Origin: CAVTHW01 sp963734625
GTDB lineage: Bacteria; Acidobacteriota; Terriglobia; Bryobacterales; Bryobacteraceae
Length of the DNA: 64,000 bases
Direction of reading: 5' to 3'
NCBI GenBank assembly: GCA_963734625.1
Contig: CAVTHW010000001.1
Span: forward strand, 296,209 to 360,208
Shown: positions 25,727 to 34,058 of the stretch, one piece after another
How positions within the stretch are numbered: position 1 is the stretch's first letter
Layout: each line of letters begins with the position of its first letter
Position numbers and translations under genes: made by a program
The notes under the pieces: model-generated
Database searches by the model: none
The model's input: the letters and a program-made list of their open reading frames with translations, nothing else
What the model was told of the DNA's origin: nothing

Positions 25727-26521
25727 TTGGGTAAAGTCATCGCGATCGCGAATCAGAAGGGCGGGGTCGGTAAGACCACCACCGCCATAAACCTGGCGGC
25801 GGCGCTGGCGGCCAATGACTTGAGGGTCTTGCTGATCGATGCGGATCCACAGGGCAATTCCACCACCGGCCTCGGTGTCGCCAAGGATTCCGACAGGCTG
25901 TCGCTCTACAGCGCCATGCTCGGGGACGCTGACCTGGCTTCTACTATCAGGCAAACCGGCTTCGAAGGCTTGGACATCGTTCCGGCAGATAGGAATCTGG
26001 TAGGAGCGAATCTGGAATTGGTGGACGAGGTCGAGAGAGAGAGTCGTCTGCGAACCCGGCTTCAACCGGTTCGTGACCGGTATCACTTCACCCTCATTGA
26101 CTGCCCTCCCGCCCTGGATCTTCTCACCGTCAACGCGCTGGTGGCGGCAGATTCGGTACTTATTCCCATACAATGCGAGTTCTTCGCGTTGGAGGGGGTT
26201 TCGCAGTTGCTGGACACGATTGACCGCATCCGGGAGACGTTTGCTCATCCGCTACAAATCGAAGGTGTGCTGTTGACCATGTTTGACGACCGGACGGTGC
26301 TGGCGCGCCAGGTCGCCGCCGATCTGCGGGAGTTCTTTGAGGGTGACGTATTTAAGACCGAGATTCCCAGAAGCATTCGCTTGGCCGAGGCTCCGAGCTT
26401 CGGTAAACCAATCCTCAGCTACGACCCCCGTTCGCGGGGCGCGGAAGCTTACATTAAGCTGGCCAAGGAGATACTCGCTCATGAGCAAGGCGCCACACAA
26501 TCCGCGCAAAGCCCTCGGTAA
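25727..26521 (+). CDS. parA: Chromosome partition ATPase ParA (Soj)
   Basis: A 264-residue deviant-Walker ATPase. The P-loop KGGVGKTT is at residues 11-18, with the signature lysine at 11. DADPQGNSTTGLG holds Walker A', and FTLIDCPPALDLLTVNAL is Walker B. ParA binds DNA non-specifically as an ATP dimer and pulls ParB-parS complexes. I prefer TTG at 25727 (with CAGGAG nine bases upstream) over TTG at 25700, because it puts the first strand directly at the N-terminus as in Soj. It overlaps parB by 41 bases. Confidence 0.93.
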   Translation: MGKVIAIANQKGGVGKTTTAINLAAALAANDLRVLLIDADPQGNSTTGLGVAKDSDRLSLYSAMLGDADLASTIRQTGFEGLDIVPADRNLVGANLELVDEVERESRLRTRLQPVRDRYHFTLIDCPPALDLLTVNALVAADSVLIPIQCEFFALEGVSQLLDTIDRIRETFAHPLQIEGVLLTMFDDRTVLARQVAADLREFFEGDVFKTEIPRSIRLAEAPSFGKPILSYDPRSRGAEAYIKLAKEILAHEQGATQSAQSPR

Positions 26522-27368
26522 GGGTCTGTCGGCCCTGTTGGGGCCAAAAGCGCCGCCCGAGACTGCAGAAGCGGGCGAAGGCCTTTTGCATCTGCCTGTA
26601 GACCAGATTGATCCCAACCCTTTTCAGTCACGAACGGTGTTTCAGGCCGACCGGTTGCAGGAACTGGCACAATCCATCCAAGCCAACGGAGTGATCCAAC
26701 CCCTTGTCGTTCGCGGCAACGGGTCGCGCTATCAGTTGGTGGCTGGAGAAAGGCGCTGGCGAGCCTCGAAGATCGCCGGCTTAGCCACCGTCCCGGTCGT
26801 TGTTCAGCAACTCTCTAACGAGCAACTCCTGGAAGTCACTCTCATCGAGAACATCCAGCGTGAAGATCTGACGCCAATCGAAGTCGCCCATGCCTTTGAC
26901 CGGCTGGTTCGGGATCTGGGGCTAAGCCACGAGGAGATCGCCAAGCGAACCGGCAAGGACCGCAGCACTATTACCAATACGCTGAGACTCCTCCGCCTGC
27001 CGCGCGATCTTCAGCAGTTGCTTTCCGAGCACCGGCTCTCCATGGGCCATGCGCGCGCCATCCTGGGGCTACCCACCGAAGAGTTGCAGCGCCAGGTGGC
27101 GGAGAAGGCCAGTTCGCAGGGGCTCTCGGTTCGTCAGGTGGAGCGGTTGATCCAGCGCATGACCGAGACGAGAGATCCCAAACAAGCGGCGGATGTGCTC
27201 AACGACCCCAACGTCAAGGCCGCGGTTCAAGAACTCGAGAAAACTCTCGGCACCAAGGTCCGCATCGTGGCCAAGTCCGAGGAGCGGGGACGAATCGAGA
27301 TCGAGTATTACTCGGCAGAGGATTTGGACCGCATCTACCAACTCATTGCCGGCGATGAAAAGCAATAG
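26481..27368 (+). CDS. parB: Chromosome partition protein ParB (Spo0J)
   Basis: A 295-residue ParB. The N-terminus RKALGKGLSALLG is the ParA-activating peptide. The CTP-binding region includes NPFQSRTVF, and the GERRWRA motif is at residues 89-95. LIENIQREDLTPIEVAHAF and the HTH (SHEEIAKRTGKDRSTITNTL) follow. The C-terminal dimerisation segment carries VRIVAKSEERGRIEIEYYS. Complete and in frame. Its cognate parS is the site at 25675-25690. Confidence 0.95.
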   Translation: MSKAPHNPRKALGKGLSALLGPKAPPETAEAGEGLLHLPVDQIDPNPFQSRTVFQADRLQELAQSIQANGVIQPLVVRGNGSRYQLVAGERRWRASKIAGLATVPVVVQQLSNEQLLEVTLIENIQREDLTPIEVAHAFDRLVRDLGLSHEEIAKRTGKDRSTITNTLRLLRLPRDLQQLLSEHRLSMGHARAILGLPTEELQRQVAEKASSQGLSVRQVERLIQRMTETRDPKQAADVLNDPNVKAAVQELEKTLGTKVRIVAKSEERGRIEIEYYSAEDLDRIYQLIAGDEKQ

Positions 27369-27373
27369 GCAAG

Positions 27374-27449
27374 TGGTGCCGGCGGCTGGACTCGAACCAG
27401 CGACCTAGGGATTATGAGACCCTCGCTCTAGCCTCTGAGCTACGCCGGC
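27374..27449 (-). tRNA. tRNA with CAU anticodon (Met or Ile2)
   Basis: A 76-nt cloverleaf on the minus strand, five bases from the parB stop: acceptor GCCGGCG paired with CGCCGGC, anticodon loop CTCATAA, T arm CTGGTTCGAGTCCAG, encoded CCA. The innermost anticodon-stem pair is a T-T mismatch. The variable and T-arm sequence (TAGGTCGCTGG) resembles bacterial tRNA-Ile2, whose C34 becomes lysidine, as much as elongator tRNA-Met, so identity is left open. It is not an initiator, because the acceptor is fully paired and the stem lacks three G-C pairs. Confidence 0.85.
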
Positions 27450-27529
27450 CGCGCTCTGCTACAACAACCAGCCTATAAAGCCACCGCACTTCTTGTCAAT
27501 GCCGGAAAACGGGTGAGGCGGAAATTTGC

Positions 27530-27558
27530 TTGACACGGCGGCGGTCCAGGATCATAGT
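27530..27558 (+). promoter_or_regulatory. Strong sigma70-type promoter
   Basis: A consensus TTGACA (27530-27535), a 17-bp spacer and CATAGT (27553-27558), in an AT-richer patch after tRNA and parB. The predicted start is about 27565, exactly at a hairpin. The nearest coding gene in this direction begins only at 27901, so the promoter serves an untranslated or leader RNA. Confidence 0.6.
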
Positions 27559-27564
27559 GAAGAT

Positions 27565-27710
27565 GGAAACGGAAGTTTCCACCTGCTCCCGCTGGGGAGC
27601 GGGGATTTTGACGGCTCAGTAGGTGGGGCCATCGTAATTAAGGAGGAAGTCCATAGAAAACGACCACTTTCAAGGGCGGCTACCGGCTTCCTTCAATGAG
27701 CGGGGATGAG
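27565..27710 (+). ncRNA. Putative structured leader or small RNA, unassigned
   Basis: Transcribed region predicted from the promoter at 27530. Hairpin 1 is GGAAAC-GGAA-GTTTCC (27565-27580). A nested structure pairs CCACCT (27579-27584) with AGGTGG (27621-27626) around an inner GCTCCC-GCTG-GGGAGC hairpin (27585-27600). A strong Shine-Dalgarno AGGAGGA lies at 27641-27647, but no ATG, GTG or TTG follows at a usable distance; only ATA at 27653 (18 codons to a stop). I recognise no Rfam family. It may be a small RNA, or an orphaned leader whose gene was replaced by the glycan cluster. Confidence 0.4.
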
Positions 27711-27834
27711 CCATACGCGCCGAGAACCGGCTCAGATGGGCCTCAGGCGCTGCGGAATCTGCACCGCAAGAATTGGCTTATCGTCTCGGTGAGGAGTCGG
27801 CGGTCGCCCTTTACGTTTTGGGGTCCTTCCCCGT

Positions 27835-27864
27835 TTGACAGCATCCCCCCCGGTTGAGTAGATT
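27835..27864 (+). promoter_or_regulatory. Promoter of the surface-glycan cluster
   Basis: TTGACA (27835-27840), an 18-bp spacer with a C-run, and TAGATT (27859-27864), 36 bases before the GTG start of the ABC ATPase. No other gene lies between. The following genes are tightly packed, so this is the likely main promoter. Confidence 0.55.
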
Positions 27865-27900
27865 CATAGTGTCTTTCCCATCCAAGGCGGGAGTGCGCGC

Positions 27901-29217
27901 GTGTATTCGGTGGAATTCCAAAACGTTTCCAAGAGCTACCCCATCTACGCCTCACCCGGCGATCGGCTCAAGGAGTTGCTCACCGTCAACCGCCGTCGTT
28001 ACCACCGGGATTTCTGGGCGTTGCAGGACGTCAGCTTCGCCGTTCGCAAAGGTGAGACGTTTTGTGTGATCGGCGAGAACGGCGCGGGTAAGAGCACCCT
28101 TCTTCAATTGATTGCAGGCATCCTGCCCGCAACGGTCGGCAGCGTAACCGTCAGCGGCCGGGTTTCCGCTCTGCTGGAACTCGGGTCGGGATTCAACCCT
28201 GAGTTCACCGGCCGGGAGAATGTCTACCTCAACGGCGCAATCCTCGGTTTTTCAACTCGGGAGATGGACCTAAAGTATAGGGAGATAGAGGCCTTTGCCG
28301 AAATCGGAGAATTCATCGATCAACCCGTGAAGACCTACTCGAGCGGCATGGCCGTGCGCCTGGCCTTCGCGGTGGCGATCCATGTTGACCCTGAGATTCT
28401 GCTCGTGGATGAAGCCTTGGCCGTAGGAGACATCTACTTCCGCCAGCGCTGCATGCGGAAGGTGCATGAATTGCGGTCCCGCGGCGTCACGATTCTTTTT
28501 GTGTCCCACGCCATCGCGGATGTGAAGGCCGTTGGCAATCGCGCTGTATGGCTGGAGCAGGGGCGGGTCCGCGATCTTGGCGACACCGACAAGGTAGTCG
28601 CGAATTACCTGGCCGCGATGGTAGAGAAGGACTCGTCCTACGTTGCGCACCAGCCGCGTCCGGTCGAAGCGCGGGCAGCGGCGCCCGCGGCGTTGCCGCC
28701 GGAGATCGCTGACACAATTCCAAATATCGATCACCGGCACGGCGACCGTCGGGCCGAGATCATCGGAATTGCAGTACTCGATGAGCACGGTCAGCCGCAA
28801 CATCTGCTCGAACCGCGGTCCGTCATCGTGGTTCGGATCAGTGTCCAGGCCAAGGCGGAGATAGCCGCGCCGATTGTCGGCTACATGCTGCGCAACCACC
28901 TTGGGATGGATTTCTCCGGAACGAATACTTCACGCCTGGGGCACGAACTGCCCCCGATGCTGCCTGGCGAAATCCGCACGGTCGACTTCCACACCGAGCT
29001 GCCCGAGTTGTACCCTGGATCCTTCTCTTTCTCCCCGGCAATCGCCGACGGGACGCTCGCGAGCTACCGGATGTGCGACTGGATCGACAATGCCGTGGCC
29101 GTGCAGATGGGACACGGTGAAGGGCCGGTCTATGGTTACATGCATCTGCCGTGCCGGGTGGAAGTGAACAGCCGGCTGCTCTCAAACGACGAAGCGACGG
29201 AGGCCATCCTTGGCTGA
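27901..29217 (+). CDS. Wzt-like polysaccharide ABC transporter ATPase
   Basis: A 438-residue ATP-binding subunit for O-antigen or capsule export. The ATPase covers residues about 1-245: Walker A GENGAGKSTLLQL, the sequence VSALLELGSGFNPEFTGREN typical of polysaccharide exporters, signature YSSGMAVRLAFA, Walker B ILLVDEALAVGD. A C-terminal beta-domain (about 280-430, DRHGDRRAEIIGIAVLDEHG and YPGSFSFSPAIADGT) is the Wzt carbohydrate-binding type, which recognises the capped glycan. The GTG at 27901 is the start. The permease partner (Wzm, ABC-2 type) is not in the window, which is unusual. Its stop overlaps the next gene. Confidence 0.88.
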   Translation: MYSVEFQNVSKSYPIYASPGDRLKELLTVNRRRYHRDFWALQDVSFAVRKGETFCVIGENGAGKSTLLQLIAGILPATVGSVTVSGRVSALLELGSGFNPEFTGRENVYLNGAILGFSTREMDLKYREIEAFAEIGEFIDQPVKTYSSGMAVRLAFAVAIHVDPEILLVDEALAVGDIYFRQRCMRKVHELRSRGVTILFVSHAIADVKAVGNRAVWLEQGRVRDLGDTDKVVANYLAAMVEKDSSYVAHQPRPVEARAAAPAALPPEIADTIPNIDHRHGDRRAEIIGIAVLDEHGQPQHLLEPRSVIVVRISVQAKAEIAAPIVGYMLRNHLGMDFSGTNTSRLGHELPPMLPGEIRTVDFHTELPELYPGSFSFSPAIADGTLASYRMCDWIDNAVAVQMGHGEGPVYGYMHLPCRVEVNSRLLSNDEATEAILG

Positions 29218-30523
29218 ATTCACGGGTGAACGAGTCATCCCCGGCGAGGTGGAGGCCGACCTCTGGAACGAGCACTTCGCGCGCTACGCCTTCGCCTCGC
29301 GGCTGTCCCGGAGGAAACGGGTCCTGGACGCCGGATGCGGCGCCGGTTACGGGACCGCGGAACTGGCTCGCGGCGCCGCCACGGTTGTGGGCCTCGATGT
29401 TTCCTCCGACGCCCTGAAGTTCGCCCGCCTGAACTACCCGCTGCCGAACGCCGGCTTCCTTCAAGCCTCCTGCGCGGCCCTGCCCTTTGCGGGCGGCTCC
29501 TTCGACCTCGTGACCGTCTTCGAAGTGATCGAGCACATCCGGGAATGGAGGGAGTGTTTGCGCGAGATTCGCCGCGTATTGGCCCCGGCGGGTCAGTGTG
29601 TCATCTCCACGCCGAACCGGGATTACTACGCGGAGTCGCGCGGAACCACGGGGCCCAATCCGTATCACGAACACGAGTTCAGCTTTGAAGAATTCAGCGA
29701 CGAACTGAGCGCGGTGTTCCCGCACGTCTCGATGTTCGTTCAGAATCACGCTGAAGGGCTTGTATTCCAGCCCGCCAGGACTTCCTCGCAGACCGAGGCG
29801 CGCGTAGACGGTGGAGCCTGGGGCCCGCAAGATGCGCATTTCTTCCTCGCGGTCTGCGCACTCGCTCCGCAAACCGGCGCGCCGACATTTCTTTATGTTC
29901 CGAAGGCGGCCAATGTTCTGCGCGAGCGCGAGCGCCATATCGAGAGTCTCGGCCGCCAACTCTCGGAGATCACTGCCGAACGCGACAGCCATATCGAGAG
30001 TCTCGGCCGCCAACTCGCCGAGATCACCGCCGAACGCGACAGCCATATCGAGAGTCTCGGCCGCCAACTCGCCGAGATCACCGCCGAACGCGACAGCCTG
30101 CTCCAGATGTTTCGGGACCAGAAGGAGGAATTGGAGGAGCGCAACCGCTGGGCCGTCGAGTTGAACCAGGCACTTGAAAAAGCCGGCACCTCCATCCGCG
30201 GGCTCCAGGAAGAACTGGTGGAAAAGGCCGAATGGGCCATGAAAGCCGAGCGAGAACTCGACGACAAGTGCCGAGAGCTGGCCGGGTGTGTCGATGCCCT
30301 GCACCAGGCGGAGGCCATGATCGAAGAGCGAACTAAGTGGGCCCAAGAACGAGACAGTTTGGCCCAGGCACTGGACAATCAGGTTCCCGAGTTGGACGCC
30401 CAGGTCCGCGAATTGGGGAGCCAGGTCCGCGAACTGGAGGCGCGGCTGAGCCTGGTCCGGTCCTCCCGATGGATCAGGCTGGGCAACACCCTGGGGCTCG
30501 GCCCCCGGCTAGGTAATGAGTAG
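29210..30523 (+). CDS. SAM methyltransferase with long C-terminal coiled coil
   Basis: A 437-residue protein. Residues about 30-200 are a class I methyltransferase: RVLDAGCGAGYGTAELARGA binds SAM, then VVGLDVSSDAL and SFDLVTVFEVIEHI. From about residue 235 to 430 it is a continuous coiled coil, including three copies of an 18-residue unit (HIESLGRQL-EITAERDS). Methyltransferases fused to coiled coils act as chain-length rulers and caps in O-antigen systems with a Wzt carbohydrate-binding domain (WbdD is the known example), which fits the preceding gene. TTG at 29210 is preceded by GGAGG and overlaps the ABC stop. Confidence 0.85.
   Translation: MAEFTGERVIPGEVEADLWNEHFARYAFASRLSRRKRVLDAGCGAGYGTAELARGAATVVGLDVSSDALKFARLNYPLPNAGFLQASCAALPFAGGSFDLVTVFEVIEHIREWRECLREIRRVLAPAGQCVISTPNRDYYAESRGTTGPNPYHEHEFSFEEFSDELSAVFPHVSMFVQNHAEGLVFQPARTSSQTEARVDGGAWGPQDAHFFLAVCALAPQTGAPTFLYVPKAANVLRERERHIESLGRQLSEITAERDSHIESLGRQLAEITAERDSHIESLGRQLAEITAERDSLLQMFRDQKEELEERNRWAVELNQALEKAGTSIRGLQEELVEKAEWAMKAERELDDKCRELAGCVDALHQAEAMIEERTKWAQERDSLAQALDNQVPELDAQVRELGSQVRELEARLSLVRSSRWIRLGNTLGLGPRLGNE
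29936..30097 (+). repeat. Three tandem 54-bp units in the coiled coil
   Basis: Consecutive 54-bp units at 29936-29989, 29990-30043 and 30044-30097 encode HIESLGRQL(S/A)EITAERDS. The second and third are almost identical in DNA, the first differs at a few bases. In-frame units of 18 residues change coiled-coil length without disrupting the frame. Confidence 0.9.
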
Positions 30524-32865
30524 CATGCGCCGGGTGGCCCGCCTCCTGCGTGAGCTGCCGTTGGCGCTGGCGTCGCCCTTTCTGATTGCAGTTGCAGCGG
30601 TGGCTTTGGCGATTACGGATTTGCTCCGGCTGGCGCGCTCACGCCAGTCCCTGGTCCCGGAGACAAAGCCGTCCACCAGTGCGGCGACTGTCGTCATCCC
30701 CACCTGGAACGGCCGCGACCTGCTCGAGAGAAACCTGCCGGGCGTTGTGGCGGCCCTCGGCGGCAATCCCATCGAACGAGATCATCGTGGTGGACAACGC
30801 CTCGGACGACGGAACGGCCGGCTTCCTACGGAAGACGTTTCCGTCCGTCAAAGTCCTCGCGATGCCCAGCAACCTGGGCTTCGGCGGCGGATCGAACGCC
30901 GGGTTCCAGGCGGCAGCGAACGACATCGTCGTCTTGCTGAACAACGATATGCGCGTGGAACCGGGCTTCCTTGCGCCGCTCCTCGAAGGATTCACCGATG
31001 AGACGGTGTTCTCCGTCTCCTGCCAGATCTTCTTCTCGGACCCGGCCAAGCGCCGCGAGGAGACCGGTCTCGCGGCAGGCTCCTGGGAGCACGGCATGCT
31101 GCGCGTCCGGCATTGGTCGGACGAAGGCATACTGGGTCTTTACCCCTGTTTCTACGGAGGCGGCGGATCGACGGCCTATGACCGGAAGAAGTTCCTGGAG
31201 TTGGGCGGATTCGACCCATTGCTGGCGCCGTTCTACCTCGAGGACACTGACCTCGGTTACGGGGCCTGGAAACGCGGCTGGAAGGTGCTGTATGCGCCGT
31301 CCAGCGTGGTCTACCACGAACACCGCGGGACAATCGGTAAGCGCTTCAGTGAGAACCAGATCCGCGATGTCCTGGCCAAGAACTTCATCCTTTGGACCTG
31401 GAAGAACATCCACGAATGGCGGCGCCTTGGCCCGCATTTCTTCTACGCTTGTAGTGGAGCCATTCTCAGCGCGCTGTCCGGAGACTCCCCGGAGCGATCG
31501 ACGCTCGATGGCATCTGGCGGGCTTTTGGCCAGCTTCCAGGGGCGGTGCGATCCAGGTGGAGGGCCAAGGGGCTCGCTGCCGTTACCGACACGGAGGCTT
31601 TCCGCCGCCCGCTCGGGGGGTATTTCCGCGACCGCTTCGGGGTGATGCCGGCCAGGCCGAAGCGCCTGCGGGTTCTGTTCGTGTCCCCGTACCCCGTGTT
31701 CCCTCCGGTTCATGGCGGCGGCGTTTTCATGTATCAGACGATCCGCGAGTTGGCGCGCCTGTGCGAGTTGCACCTCATCGTGCTGCTGCATTACCCGCAC
31801 GAGAGAGCGGCGCACGAGCACCTGAAAGGTGTTTGCGCAACGGTGGAGTTGCCGGTAAAGACCAATGCGCAACCGGCCACGGCGGCGTCGATCCTTCCGC
31901 GCGCGGTCCGGGAGTTCGCTTCCCAGGACCTGGCCTGGCTGATCCACCGGCAGATCCAGACGCATGCGATCGATCTGGTTCAACTGGAATACACGCCGCT
32001 GGGCGAGTACGCCGCCGATTTCCGCCGGCTGGCCTGCGTGTTGTTCGAGCACGACGTCTATTTCCAATCGGTGGCCAGGAGCTGGAGCTATCTGCCGGGC
32101 CTGCCCGGAAAGCTGAAAGCGGCGTTGGAGTACTTCAGAGCGCTGCGCTACGAGACGCGGATGCTCCCGCGCCTGGATCGCATCCAGACCTGCACCCGCG
32201 ACAACCGGGATTACCTTTTGTCCTTTGTGCCGAGGCTCGCCGGCAAGGTCCAGTCGGGGCTGAGGGCGGGGGTTGATACCTCGCGCTATGCATTCGAGTC
32301 CAACGGCCGGGAACCTTTCACGATGTTATTTGTGGGCAGCTTTCGGCACCTGCCCAACCAGGCGGCGCTGGCCTGGTTTACGGCGGAGGTGCTGCCGGCG
32401 GTGTATGCGCGCCACCCGGAGGCGCGACTGGTCGTGGTGGGCTCCGATCCCCCGCCACCGCACGCGTTCCAAAGCCTCGACCACATTGAACTGCGCGGCG
32501 CCGTGGAGGACATCCGCGAACCGCTCGGGCGGTACGCCGTGTTCGTCTGTCCGGTTCTCAGCGGCTCGGGCGTGCGGGTGAAACTCCTGGAGGCGTTCGC
32601 GTCCGGCATTCCGGTCGTTTCCACCCGCTTGGGCGCCGAGGGTCTGGCGAACCGGGACGGCGGGTTCTGCGCGCTGGCCGACGACCCGGCCGGCTTCGCG
32701 GCAAAAATCGTCTCGCTGCTGGAGCATCCGGCGGCGGCGGCGGAGATGGCTCTACGCGCCAGGGCGGAGGTGGAGGCGAACTGGGACATCAATCGCCTGA
32801 CCGCGCGCCTGGAAGCCAGCTACCGCGAAGTGGTCTGGGAAAAACGGGCGGCTACTTCTTCTTGA
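30516..32865 (+). CDS. Two-domain glycosyltransferase (GT2 + GT4), frameshifted
   Basis: About 783 codons. After an N-terminal membrane-like helix (about residues 12-35) comes a GT2 domain (TVVIPTWNGRDLLERNLP, then in the next frame EIIVVDNASDDGTAGFL, LLNNDMRVEPGFL and YLEDTDLGYGAWKRGW). A second domain starting RLRVLFVSPYPVFPPVHGGG is GT4-like, with MLFVGSFRHLPNQAALAWF, a PVLSGSGVRVKLLEAFASGI donor site and VVSTRLGAEGL. One base too many near 30770 splits the GT2 domain. The fusion suggests two successive sugar additions by one protein. The sugars cannot be read from sequence. Convergent overlap of 14 bases with the next gene. Confidence 0.85.
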
Positions 32866-33323
32866 CCGCAGTGGCTTTCTTCAGCCCGTCCACGATCCGG
32901 CGCGCGATGCGGTCCAGTTCGTCGGGGGTCGTGTTCCTCGGCTTCTCGTAGGCCGACCACAGCACTTGCCGCGTCGCAATATCCACCAGAAAGACGGTTC
33001 CCTTGCTTCTGGAGAACGAAGAACTCGGGCGAAGGTCCGCATTGCCTCGGCCGGCCGGTTGCGGGAAAAGAGCGTTAAGCCGCTCTTCGAAAGGCTGCTC
33101 CCACCTGGTCCGTGAAAGCCAGCTCAGCCTTCTTCGGATCGGTCACGACCGAGAACAAGCCCGACTCGTTGATCCGGTTCGCCAGGTGCTGATCCAAGCC
33201 GCCGGACATCGGCAGCACGTAGAGAGATTGCCCCGTAGTGAGGGTCGCCGCGAGCAGCGATCCCGCTCCCAGAACCATGGCGCATAATAGGAGGACAGCG
33301 AATCTCATAGCAGCCTTCATCAT
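32852..33323 (-). CDS. Small secreted protein of unknown function, frameshifted
   Basis: A signal peptide (MMKAAMRFAVLLLCAMVLGAG, cut after LLAA) is followed by TTGQSLYVLPMSGGLDQHLA and FSVVTDPKKAELAFTD. The C-terminal half, in another frame, reads KGTVFLVDIATRQVLWSAYE, then PDELDRIARRIVDGLKKATA and a KKK tail. One extra base near 33070 connects them into about 157 codons. The pattern (a strand naming a protein state, then DPKKAE and FLVD) resembles small acidobacterial periplasmic proteins without known role. It is the only minus-strand gene inside the glycan cluster. Confidence 0.6.
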
Positions 33324-33328
33324 ACAGC

Positions 33329-34018
33329 ATGTATAAGGACCTCAAGGTCACGGTCATCATCCCCTGCCTCAACGAAGAGTCCGGCATCGGGCGCGTGCTC
33401 AAACAGATGCCGTCCTTCGTGGACGAGGTCATCGTGGTGGATAACGGCTCGACCGACCGCACCGCCGATGTGGCGCGCTCGCTGGGCGCTCTGGTCATCC
33501 GGGAGGAGGTTCGAGGCTACGGGCGGAGTTACAAGAAAGGCTTCGCGGAGGCGACCGGCGATGTCATCGTCACGCTCGACGGCGACCACAGCTATCCCGT
33601 GGACGGCATCTCCTACCTGCTGGAGGCGTTTCTCCACCTCAAGGTCGATTTCCTGAACGCCTCCCGGTTCCCGGTGCGCGATCCCGACGCCATGAGCTTC
33701 AAGCACAAGATGGGCAACCTGATTCTTTCGCTGGCCATGTCGCTGCTCTTCTTGCGCTGGGTGCGGGATTCCCAGTCGGGTATGTGGGTCTTCCGGCGCT
33801 CGATTCTCAAGGACTTCCTTCTGGAGGCCGAGGGTATGGCCTTCTCGGAGGAGATCAAGGTCGAGGCCATTCGAAACCACCACGTCCGTTTCGGTGAGAT
33901 CTCGATCATGTATTCCACGCGGCTGGGCGAGATTAAGCTCAATCCTTGGAGAGACGGCATACAGAACCTGCTGTTTCTCGCAAAAAAACGCTTTGCACGA
34001 AGGGGGAAACGGTGGTAA
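33329..34018 (+). CDS. GT2 glycosyltransferase, polyprenyl-phosphate type
   Basis: A 229-residue GT2 enzyme like dolichyl/polyprenyl-phosphate sugar synthases. VTVIIPCLNEESGIGRVLKQ opens the nucleotide fold, VIVVDNGSTDRTADVARSLG follows, and TLDGDHSYPVDG provides the DXD-type metal site. IRNHHVRFGEISIMYSTRLG near the end is typical of the family. It likely transfers a sugar from UDP or GDP donor to a lipid carrier at the inner membrane, making the donor for the neighbouring glycan enzymes. A KKRFARRGKRW basic tail follows without a membrane helix. Confidence 0.85.
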   Translation: MYKDLKVTVIIPCLNEESGIGRVLKQMPSFVDEVIVVDNGSTDRTADVARSLGALVIREEVRGYGRSYKKGFAEATGDVIVTLDGDHSYPVDGISYLLEAFLHLKVDFLNASRFPVRDPDAMSFKHKMGNLILSLAMSLLFLRWVRDSQSGMWVFRRSILKDFLLEAEGMAFSEEIKVEAIRNHHVRFGEISIMYSTRLGEIKLNPWRDGIQNLLFLAKKRFARRGKRW

Positions 34019-34058
34019 CATTGAGTTTCACCCGCCTGCGTTCCACGTCCCAGAGCAA

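Noticed and set aside
27193..27408. Short frame ending in AAGLEPAT across the CAU tRNA
   Set aside because: Classic false translation of a tRNA gene.
27641..27653. AGGAGGAAGTCC considered as the conserved RNase P RNA motif
   Set aside because: Lacks the extra A of GAGGAAAGTCC and the rest of the RNase P structure is absent.
29936..30097. Short tandem repeats considered as CRISPR
   Set aside because: Units are contiguous, in frame and coding; no spacers.
28838..30346. Long open frame (502 codons) on the minus strand opposite the ABC ATPase and methyltransferase
   Set aside because: Shadow of two well-supported genes with domain motifs on the plus strand; no domain of its own.
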